Shown: one piece after another, positions 1 through 7,092 of the stretch | Layout: every line of letters starts with the position of its first letter | Position numbering within the stretch: position 1 is the first letter of the stretch | NCBI GenBank assembly: GCA_023398495.1 | Contig: JAEWSG010000034.1 | Span: forward strand, 1-52,025 | Length of the DNA stretch: 52,025 bases | Reading direction: 5' to 3' | Source of the DNA: Bacillota bacterium | GTDB lineage: Bacteria; Bacillota; Clostridia; Acetivibrionales; Acetivibrionaceae | Made by a program: the position numbers and the translations under genes | Notes under the pieces: generated by a model | Database searches by the model: none | What the model was told of the DNA's origin: nothing | The model's input: the letters and a program-made list of their open reading frames with translations, nothing else

Positions 1-89
1 ACCTATAATAATAATTTTTCCGTGGCTCTCTTGGAGAATATATCCCCTGATTATTCGAACTTTCATAAAGCATTAGTACTCACACTCTT

Positions 90-125
90 AAAACATATAT
101 AGAACAAATGTTCTATATATGTTTT
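90..125. promoter_or_regulatory. Perfect palindrome with LexA/SOS-box-like core
   Basis: Two perfect 17-bp arms (90-106 and 109-125) are separated by only two bases. The centre reads AGAACAAATGTTCT, which fits the Gram-positive SOS operator core GAACRNRYGTTY. It covers the last codons and stop of the broken decarboxylase reading frame. The flanks are A-rich on one side and T-rich on the other, so a weak bidirectional hairpin terminator is an alternative reading. The gene it would control, if any, lies left of the window. The palindrome is seen directly; the LexA assignment is inference. Confidence 0.45.
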
Positions 126-910
126 AATACCTGTTTTACCCTTTCAGAAGTAATCAGGTTGCTCCTCACTAAAAGCACCGAACTTTGAGTTAATGATCCA
201 ACAGTTTTATGCATACTAGCCGCACTCATATCAGCTCCAACTTCCATTGCTGTCAGAGGAAAATCATCATGGAACGACATATGAGCTCCATGAGCCTCAT
301 CTACCAATACAGCCATTTCATGCCTATGAGCTATTCTGACCAGTGATTTTAAATCTGATGATGCACCATAGTAAGTGGGGTTGATTAAAAATACCGCTTT
401 AGCATGTGGATTTTCCTTAATTGCTTTTCTTAAGCTTTCTTCGGTTATTCCCATTGCAATTCCCAATTGCTCGTTTATTTCCGGTTGGATATATACAGGC
501 ATTGCGCCACTAAGTATAATACCACCTATTGTAGACTTATGAGCATTTCTTGGAATTAAAATCTTATCACCAGGCTCACACGCACTCATAATCATAGCCT
601 GGACACCGGCAGTAGTACCACCAACCAGAAAGTATGCATTTTGAGCACCATAAGCGTGTGCTAAAAGCTTTTCAGATTGATAAATAACTCCTGTAGGGTT
701 ATTTGCAAAATCCAGATCCTGCATACCATTCGCATCCATCTGGAATACACGTTCACCAAGGTACTCTCTGAACTTCTTAAGTCCATTTCCCTTTTTGTGG
801 CCAGGAACGTGAAACTGCACCACATTATCATCCACATAATTTTTTACCGCATCAAAGAGCGGTGTCTTGAATTGATCTAATCTTGCCAATCCTTCATCCC
901 TCACTTCCAA
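113..910 (-). pseudogene. Truncated Orn/Lys/Arg decarboxylase (PLP fold I)
   Basis: This is the N-terminal part of a pyridoxal-phosphate Orn/Lys/Arg decarboxylase of the SpeA/YaaO-like group, which makes polyamine precursors or cadaverine. Visible family marks are PGHKKG near residue 37, the DEAHGAH motif near residue 205 and SMHKTVGSLTQS near residue 233, whose Lys should form the Schiff base with PLP. The frame stops at 265 residues, while the family usually has about 470-490, so the small C-terminal domain is missing. Similarity ends at ERVKQVL and the frame then runs into the palindrome at 90-125. The only usable start is a TTG directly after an in-frame stop and without a clear ribosome binding site, so the 5' end may also be damaged. 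Probably a relic rather than a working enzyme. Confidence 0.75.
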
Positions 911-1166
911 CCAATTTTATGGCCTAACCATAGCTGCAAGGAAAAAATAATAAACAAGTGCATTATAGGACAAAGGGTAGCAAATGTCAAACATTTTTTT
1001 ATGTCACGCTTATCTAATCTCTTCCCAGGTTTAAATTCTTACTGCCCATTAAATAAGAGCCTGAACTATTGCACTAGGAAATCAGTGTATATTTTTGCAA
1101 AAACACTTTTCATTATTAGTTCAGCTTCTTCGTAAAATCATGCAAGATGTTTCCTAAAAGAATGAA

Positions 1167-1201
1167 AAAGGACATATTGAATCTTCATCAATATATCCTT
1201 T
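1167..1201 (-). terminator. Probable Rho-independent terminator of the FtsX-type ABC operon
   Basis: Arms 1167-1180 and 1188-1201 pair over 14 bp around a 7-nt loop. The single irregular pair is a G-U wobble when read from the minus strand and a mismatch from the plus strand, which favours a minus-strand transcript. On that strand the stem ends in CCTTT and is followed by a T-rich tail. It lies about 210 bp past the stop of the permease gene. Confidence 0.55.
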
Positions 1202-1260
1202 CTCAATAATAAATATTAAAACAACTCAGATAGGTGATAAAAAACCTTTATAAGTGAACA

Positions 1261-1318
1261 GTTCAGCGTAGCGGAACGACCAGCCCTCCTTAAACCGGGC
1301 AAGGGGAACCCCCTTGCC
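1261..1318. repeat. Pair of GC-rich hairpins of unknown role
   Basis: One perfect 9-bp stem has arms 1298-1306 (GGCAAGGGG) and 1310-1318 (CCCCTTGCC) around a 3-nt loop. Beside it, 1261-1277 forms an imperfect 7-bp stem (GTTCAGC / GCGGAAC). The composition is far richer in GC than the flanking DNA. Neither stem is followed by a T-run, so a terminator is unlikely. A dispersed repeat or a scar of a mobile element is possible, but it cannot be recognised from one copy. Confidence 0.4.
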
Positions 1319-1413
1319 AATCCCCATTATAGGAATTTACAAAAACTAGCATTCCCACAAATCCCTATACTTTAAAAAAATTGGTGCAAGGGCATCAACG
1401 GTGTATGCCATAC

Positions 1414-3777
1414 CTATTCGGATACCAGATTGCGCGGGTTGATTTTTGATATTTTTCCAGAAGCTATCCATGTACTAAGGGCAGTAACCACCATACAAAG
1501 AGGTACTATTATAAGTATCTGGTTCCAGTTTGTTATAATAGTTAGATCTACTGCTCCCCCATCCGACAGAGCCGGACCAATAAGCACAGGGGTCAGGCTG
1601 ATAGCTAAGGCTATTCCCACTATACATCCAATAATCGTTGCAAATAAAACCTTATAGATTAAAGATCTCCTAATAGCAAAGGATGTCATTCCAAAAGATT
1701 TATAAATTCCATAGTTTTTCTTCATGTTCATTAGATCAATTACGATTGAATTGAATACTGTTATAAAACATACAAAAACAACAACCGTACAAATAAGAAC
1801 AGTTACAAGACTAATAGCTGACTTGATGGAAAACAGAAAAGTTTCTCTGTATTTGGCAGCATTAGTAATATTTATAGAATCTTTGAACTTATCATGTAAT
1901 TCCTTCTCAAAGTCTTCTACATTGGCAGAGTCAATCAACTTCACTTGATAATTTGTCTGCATAGCTATCTGGGAATGGTTAACATCTGAAAGTTTTATTC
2001 TGAATAAATAACCACCACTACTCATTGTAGAAAAGATTCCTGATATGATAAGCTTTTTATCTTTGCCTTCAATATTTGCTTCAAGCGTGTCTCCTACACC
2101 TTTGCCTAACCTTTGAGCCAGTTTGTAACTTATGGAAATTTCATCACTGTTCGATGGGTTTTTACCCTCCGAATTATTAATTCCAAGAAGTCCCATATCT
2201 CCATCGTAGGCATTTCCTACAATATTTTTCGAAATATCATCTTCTTTTATGTAAATTGATGAATTCATAAGATAATTCATAGGAATAGCATATTCAATTT
2301 TATCTTCCTTCAACAACTTTTTATAAATTTCATCATCAGTTGTATCTGTTTTATAGGAATTAACAACGGTCAGATCACTATTGTCCATCCCCATATAGTT
2401 TGGATCTTCGAAGGCATATTCCATTGTTGCAATACTTATAAATGTAAACACTAATATAACACTTGTAATACAAAGAGTTATAAACAAAAACAGTGTTTGC
2501 CTTTTCTGTGAAAAGGTATCCTTTATAGCTACCATTAATGGAACAGAGAATATTTTTAGGGAAGATAGTGAAATACCTGCCTTTTTTATACTTTTATTAG
2601 CAGGAGCCCCATATCTTATAGCTTGAGACGGTTTTATTTTTGCTGTCTTCAGTGATGCCATAAAAGATACTACAAAAATAAATGTAATCAAAATAACAAA
2701 TGTTAATACAATAGACTCCCAAAAAGAGGTATTACCTTTCGTCATTCCCAGTGCATTTGTCAAACTTTCAGTTAAAACATCTACTAAAGGAATACACAAT
2801 ATCGTACCTAGAGGTATGGCTATCAATCCTAATAACAGATATTGAAGAACATAGTTAAAGATAATATTAAACGAGGAAAACCCTTGGGCTTTTAATATCC
2901 CAATTGTTGTATATTCTGACAGTATTGAATTTGATATTGCGAAATAAATCATAATAAAACAAACAATAATAATAATAATGGATAGTACTAATAAAATAGC
3001 CCCTATACTTTCTTCAACACTGGTATACTTGCTGACAATATCCTCATACGCTAATTTATATCCTGTAAAACTCTGCCCAAGATATTTTTCAAAGTCATTC
3101 CACATTTTTATTTCATCTTTTTCGTTGTACTCATTGTAACGTATACCAATTACATATCCTGTAGAATTCTTTGTAAACATCCTTTTCAATTCACCGGACT
3201 TAACCCAAACTCTAACCGGATTATGCTGCGGAGCACTATACTGTGGATCAATTACTATTGCAGTTACTTTGTAATCTTTTGAACCCTCAAGAGTTGGCAA
3301 CTCAATAATATCCCCTAAATTGACTTTGTTTTCATTTGCAAAAGTAGTTGGAATCCAAACTTCATATTGTTCAGGACTTGATTTCTTTTCTCCTTCAACA
3401 ACCTTAAGTATATCCTGACGTTTATTTCCTTCTGTAACCTCAGCGATAAAAAAGCTAATATCAACTTTTTTATCATTATGGTATGCATTACCCTGCATAA
3501 AGTTAGCAGGAGCAATCAGGGTGCTTTCCACTCCCTTTTGTGAGTTCCAGAAACCAGCAATATCCTTATTGTTGTTATAAGCTGTATCAAAAAAAAGCAG
3601 TGTATGTGAAGCTTTAAGTTCTTTATACATATTTTCAAATGGTTTATCAATCATAGTCAAAATAGCAGCCCCAAGTGAAAAAACCAAAGAAGCCAACAAA
3701 ATAGTAATAGCAATCAGTATTTTCTGTGTTTTTTTTCGTTTGATATTAGCAAAGCATACTTTTAATACTGCTCGCAT
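1414..3777 (-). CDS. ABC transporter permease, FtsX/MacB-type
   Basis: Membrane subunit of an ABC exporter, 787 residues, with two FtsX-like halves. A first membrane helix lies near residues 20-44, followed by a large outside domain (about 45-255) and three helices (about 260-385). The second half repeats this: a helix near 430-450, an outside domain, and three helices up to the C terminus (about 660-780). This layout is typical of permeases that work with LolD/MacB-type ATPases, many of which export peptides or lipopeptides or give resistance to them. The start lies one base after the ATPase stop, so the two are translated together. It follows the biosynthetic genes in the same direction and may give self-protection or export of the product; that role is inferred. 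Confidence 0.85.
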   Translation of the reverse strand: MRAVLKVCFANIKRKKTQKILIAITILLASLVFSLGAAILTMIDKPFENMYKELKASHTLLFFDTAYNNNKDIAGFWNSQKGVESTLIAPANFMQGNAYHNDKKVDISFFIAEVTEGNKRQDILKVVEGEKKSSPEQYEVWIPTTFANENKVNLGDIIELPTLEGSKDYKVTAIVIDPQYSAPQHNPVRVWVKSGELKRMFTKNSTGYVIGIRYNEYNEKDEIKMWNDFEKYLGQSFTGYKLAYEDIVSKYTSVEESIGAILLVLSIIIIIVCFIMIYFAISNSILSEYTTIGILKAQGFSSFNIIFNYVLQYLLLGLIAIPLGTILCIPLVDVLTESLTNALGMTKGNTSFWESIVLTFVILITFIFVVSFMASLKTAKIKPSQAIRYGAPANKSIKKAGISLSSLKIFSVPLMVAIKDTFSQKRQTLFLFITLCITSVILVFTFISIATMEYAFEDPNYMGMDNSDLTVVNSYKTDTTDDEIYKKLLKEDKIEYAIPMNYLMNSSIYIKEDDISKNIVGNAYDGDMGLLGINNSEGKNPSNSDEISISYKLAQRLGKGVGDTLEANIEGKDKKLIISGIFSTMSSGGYLFRIKLSDVNHSQIAMQTNYQVKLIDSANVEDFEKELHDKFKDSINITNAAKYRETFLFSIKSAISLVTVLICTVVVFVCFITVFNSIVIDLMNMKKNYGIYKSFGMTSFAIRRSLIYKVLFATIIGCIVGIALAISLTPVLIGPALSDGGAVDLTIITNWNQILIIVPLCMVVTALSTWIASGKISKINPRNLVSE

Positions 3778-3778
3778 T

Positions 3779-4537
3779 TTACCATCCCCTTTCCTTTAGA
3801 AAAGAGTAAACCTTCTTTTCTCTTTCAGCATAATCAGCCTTTGAATAGTTTTCAAGCGTTAATTCACCATCTATTTGTCCATCACGCAAAAACAGAATCC
3901 TGTTTGCACGGCATGCTGCCTTTAAATCATGGGTAACCATAACAATAGATTGCCCCTTGGTATTTATTTCTGTAAACACATCCAAAATACTTTCACCCTG
4001 AGTTGAGTTCAATGCTCCTGTAGGCTCATCTGCATAAAGCACCTGAGGAGAATTAATAAGTCCTCTGGCAATTGCAACTCGTTGCTGTTGTCCACCTGAT
4101 AATTGAGAAGGCATCCTTGAAGCTTCCTGATTTATCCCCATACTGTTTAGGAGTTCACGTGCTTTGGTATCTACCTTTTTTCTATCCTTTTGCGCCAGGT
4201 AACCTGGTATTGTTACATTCTCAAAAATCGTCAGGTTAGGGACAAGGTTTATAGATTGAAAAACAAAACCAATATTGTTGCGTCTTAGTTTGACCATACT
4301 TTTTTCCTTTAATTTGTCAACCCTTTTGTCCTCAAACCAAACCTCACCTTTAGTAACACTATCAAGTCCACTTAGTAGATATAAAAGGGTTGACTTTCCT
4401 GAACCCGAGCTACCCATTATTACAGTAAAATCCTTTTCATAGATATCGATAGTTAGGTTATTAACAGCCTTTACCTCTACCTCTGCACTCAAATATACTT
4501 TGCAGAGGTCTTTACATCTTATAATAGATTTCTTCAT
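3779..4537 (-). CDS. ABC transporter ATP-binding protein, LolD/MacB-type
   Basis: Cytoplasmic ATPase partner of the FtsX-type permease that follows it. Walker A is GSSGSGKST, the Q-loop lies in VFQSINL, the signature is LSGGQQQR, Walker B runs into YADEPTGALN, and the switch histidine is in VTHD. These match ATPases of lipoprotein, peptide and bacitracin-type exporters. The frame can be opened 36 bases earlier (4573), but the ATG at 4537 sits 7 nt after a perfect AGGAGG (4545-4550), so 252 residues is preferred. A probable promoter lies just upstream (4578-4606), which suggests this pair can be transcribed separately from the large biosynthetic operon. Confidence 0.9.
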   Translation of the reverse strand: MKKSIIRCKDLCKVYLSAEVEVKAVNNLTIDIYEKDFTVIMGSSGSGKSTLLYLLSGLDSVTKGEVWFEDKRVDKLKEKSMVKLRRNNIGFVFQSINLVPNLTIFENVTIPGYLAQKDRKKVDTKARELLNSMGINQEASRMPSQLSGGQQQRVAIARGLINSPQVLYADEPTGALNSTQGESILDVFTEINTKGQSIVMVTHDLKAACRANRILFLRDGQIDGELTLENYSKADYAEREKKVYSFLKERGW

Positions 4538-4544
4538 CTTACTA

Positions 4545-4550
4545 CCTCCT
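4545..4550 (-). promoter_or_regulatory. RBS that sets the start of the LolD-type ATPase
   Basis: AGGAGG on the minus strand, 7 nt before the ATG at 4537. The earlier in-frame ATG at 4573 has no comparable site. Confidence 0.75.
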
Positions 4551-4577
4551 AGGTTGTATAAATTCACAAACAACTAC

Positions 4578-4606
4578 ATTATACTGATAAAATTTAATAT
4601 TGTCTG
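4578..4606 (-). promoter_or_regulatory. Probable sigma-A promoter of the FtsX-type ABC operon
   Basis: Read on the minus strand, CAGACA (4606-4601, 4 of 6 to the -35 consensus) and a perfect TATAAT (4583-4578) are 17 bp apart. The expected transcript starts near 4571, leaving a short leader that carries the AGGAGG. Two of three CTGATA motifs (4584, 4604, 4644 on the plus strand) touch the core promoter, as expected for an operator. Confidence 0.5.
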
Positions 4607-4665
4607 ATAGAAAATGTCACGATTATAATAAACTTTTTCATTTCTGATAAAAAACTTATTGAGTT

Positions 4666-6264
4666 CTATATAGGCTCAGGAAATTGACTGATCATCCTAT
4701 CTATTAATGACCTGCTAAATTCTACATTGTTTGTATCCAAAAGTTTCTGCTCAATTCCATTATTAAATGCACTAACAAGATTCTTAACCTGCTCAATACT
4801 CATGCCTTGGTTAAATAAATTTAAAATTCCGGTATTATCAAAATTATATTTCGGAAGGTGAATGGAGTTTTTTATAGTTAGCAACATTTTTTCCATTAAC
4901 CCTACTGCAGTCTTGCAATCCATGGTATGATGACTCCATCCATACTCTGATCCTTTTAGGTCGTACTTGTCTCTCTGGTTTGCAATCGCTGAAAATTTCG
5001 AAAAATACCAAAGGTTCATTGCATAAAAAGTTGGCTTTGTTTCTTCAATAAATTGAATTGTTTCATTTATTGTCTCTTCAGTTTCACCAGGAAATCCAAT
5101 TACAAATGATGCAGTACTTGGAATTTCAAATTCATTGATTAGTTGTAATCCCTTTCTGAACACATCAAGAGTTGCATTTTTGTTCATTCTGTCGAGAATC
5201 ATTTGATTGCCGGATTCTATGCCTAAAAACAGCATAATACATCCGCTTTCTTTCATTAATTCTATCATTTCCCTATCGGCAAACTGGCATCTGAAAAATG
5301 AACCCCATTTAAATTTATATTTGTTCTTTATCATCATTCTCAGAATATCCTTAAATCTTTGAGGTGGGAAATTCAATGTATCATCAATAAAGTATACATT
5401 TTTTATTTTGTCAATCTGTGCGATAGAATTAAGTTCTCTTTCAACAGCTGCAACACTAGCTGTTCTATATTTCCCGTTGCGTATTGGATATTCACAGTAA
5501 GAACATGAAAACGGGCATGAAATAGATGTCCGCACTAAAATGGACTCTTTCATTTTTGAACTAAATAGTGTCCAATCAACCATGTTATCTTCCAAACTGT
5601 TGTTTTCAGGAACATTAGCAGTTTTAATATATTTAGTTCCCTGTTTGTAAAACAAATTCTCTATGTCTTCAAATGAGTTTGACTTTGACTTTATTCTATT
5701 AATTAGATTTACTAATGCCTTTTCTCCCTGTGCGCTGTAAATATAAAAATCCCCGTTGATTCTATCAAATAAATTAGCTTGTTCTTCAGCTTCATTATCT
5801 TCAATTAACAGATTAAAAATAAAAGGACCTCCTATAACAATTTTAGCAGTATTGTTATATTTTCTTACAAAGGATACAATCTCTAGTATTGGCTGAAGAG
5901 TTACATATAACGTAGTTGGAATTGCTATAGTCTGAATATTACATGTTTTAAGCATATCTATCAGTTCTTCTCTTTCCTCTCTAAAGGAATTAACATAATC
6001 AAAAGTTAACCCCCTATTATGCAAATAGTTTGCTAGATAAGCAATTGTTGCGCTAAATATACTTCCAACAGTAATATCATTACTTCCATACCTAAAGTTA
6101 TTATATAACTCAGCTAAGGAATACAACTTTTGGTTATGCTGTACAAATTCAAAGTTGAATTCTCTATACGATCCTGAATCTGCTAATCTCATGAGTTTTT
6201 CAGTTTCTTCCAGCTTCATGTAATTACTTCCAATAAACAAGCAATCAATATTTCTTCCACTCAT
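4666..6264 (-). CDS. Cobalamin-binding radical SAM protein, probable methyltransferase
   Basis: A 532-residue two-domain enzyme. The N-terminal part (about 1-190) has the alternating beta/alpha pattern and GGP motif of B12-binding domains. The centre carries the radical-SAM iron-sulfur motif CPFSCSYC (Cys-x3-Cys-x2-Cys) near residue 255, followed by FIDDTLN, LGIESGN and VIGFPGET strands of the SAM barrel. The C-terminal part with NLWYF and SHHTMD stretches resembles class B methyltransferases; PhpK-like proteins are my closest recollection, held loosely. Such enzymes methylate unactivated carbon or phosphorus centres. It lies 100 bp after the thioesterase in the cluster, so late methylation of the product is plausible but unproven. 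A GTG at 6273 is in frame, but the ATG at 6264 is 8 nt after GGGGGG (6273-6278) and fits better. Confidence 0.8.
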   Translation of the reverse strand: MSGRNIDCLFIGSNYMKLEETEKLMRLADSGSYREFNFEFVQHNQKLYSLAELYNNFRYGSNDITVGSIFSATIAYLANYLHNRGLTFDYVNSFREEREELIDMLKTCNIQTIAIPTTLYVTLQPILEIVSFVRKYNNTAKIVIGGPFIFNLLIEDNEAEEQANLFDRINGDFYIYSAQGEKALVNLINRIKSKSNSFEDIENLFYKQGTKYIKTANVPENNSLEDNMVDWTLFSSKMKESILVRTSISCPFSCSYCEYPIRNGKYRTASVAAVERELNSIAQIDKIKNVYFIDDTLNFPPQRFKDILRMMIKNKYKFKWGSFFRCQFADREMIELMKESGCIMLFLGIESGNQMILDRMNKNATLDVFRKGLQLINEFEIPSTASFVIGFPGETEETINETIQFIEETKPTFYAMNLWYFSKFSAIANQRDKYDLKGSEYGWSHHTMDCKTAVGLMEKMLLTIKNSIHLPKYNFDNTGILNLFNQGMSIEQVKNLVSAFNNGIEQKLLDTNNVEFSRSLIDRMISQFPEPI

Positions 6265-6364
6265 TTCAAACACCCCCCGAAAATATTTATTTATTAAATT
6301 AATATTAAATAATGTAAAAATGTACTTCCTCTGTTTATGCCCACATGCTCTAGAAATAATTCTG

Positions 6365-7084
6365 TTACGGGAGACCAGTTAGTTTCCTGTTAATTATTTC
6401 ACATAAATCTTCCCATGCTTCATTTAAGAAAAAATGCCCCCCACGAAATTCATAAATATCAAACGTCTTGGACGTGTATCGTTCCCATTCCAGTATTGCT
6501 GCCTTATTGCATAAATAATAATCCTCATCGCTGCTAAAGAACACAAAATTACTGTCTAATCTTACCATCGGTTCTCTGAAGTTGTATTCTTCTATAATAC
6601 GGTAATCATTTCGCAAAATAGGTAAAAATAGCTTAAGCAAATCCTTGGACTGAAATAACTGTTGAGGCGTTCCACCAAGGCTGATAACTTTTTGGATAAA
6701 AGCCTCATCAGATAGAAGGTGCATATCATCTTTCGGGTATTTATAATGTGGAGGCAGTCGCCCGGACACAAACAAAAACACGGGCTGTGGATATCCAGCG
6801 TTACAGATCTCCACGGCCAGTTCATAAGCGATTATAGTCCCCATACTGTGAGCATATAAAGCATATGGCTGCTGCTCAATCTGAGGTCTAATGGTTTTAA
6901 ACAAATCATCTACCACAGATTTAATATCACGGTCAAAAGGTTCAGATATGCGACGACCATGTCCAGCCAGTTCCAATGGTTTAACCTCTATCATCGGGTT
7001 CATTTTCTTAGCCCATTTAGAATAAATTGCACTGGCTGAACCACCTGCATAAGGAATACAAAACAAACTCACAGTATTTATCAT
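6365..7084 (-). CDS. Type II thioesterase
   Basis: A 239-residue alpha/beta hydrolase of the GrsT/SrfD type that cleans stalled or wrongly loaded groups off carrier proteins of NRPS/PKS lines. The N-terminal oxyanion strand is CIPYAGG, the nucleophile elbow is AHSMG near residue 95 (usually GHSMG; the Gly-to-Ala change is mild), an acidic residue near 190 lies in SSDED, and the catalytic His is in GGHFFL near the C terminus. The length is normal for the family. It starts 8 bp after the stop of the last PKS gene, so it belongs to the same operon. As the only thioesterase in the window it might take part in release, but the type II family normally edits. Confidence 0.9.
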   Translation of the reverse strand: MINTVSLFCIPYAGGSASAIYSKWAKKMNPMIEVKPLELAGHGRRISEPFDRDIKSVVDDLFKTIRPQIEQQPYALYAHSMGTIIAYELAVEICNAGYPQPVFLFVSGRLPPHYKYPKDDMHLLSDEAFIQKVISLGGTPQQLFQSKDLLKLFLPILRNDYRIIEEYNFREPMVRLDSNFVFFSSDEDYYLCNKAAILEWERYTSKTFDIYEFRGGHFFLNEAWEDLCEIINRKLTGLP

Positions 7085-7092
7085 AATTGATA

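Larger units (their letters stand above)
911..1413. other. Non-coding stretch between decarboxylase relic and ABC permease
   Basis: No reading frame of convincing length or composition is seen on either strand. The stretch holds a probable minus-strand terminator (1167-1201), a GC-rich hairpin pair (1261-1318) that stands out from its AT-rich surroundings, and assorted short AT palindromes such as TTTTTGCAAAAA near 1095. Together with the broken gene to its left, it looks like a rearranged cluster boundary. Confidence 0.6.

Noticed and set aside
45..65. A TTCGAA element resembling a tRNA T-arm
   Set aside because: No acceptor, D or anticodon stems can be drawn around it.
911..1413. Insertion sequence or CRISPR array at the left boundary
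   Set aside because: No transposase frame, no flanking target duplication and no regularly spaced repeats are visible.
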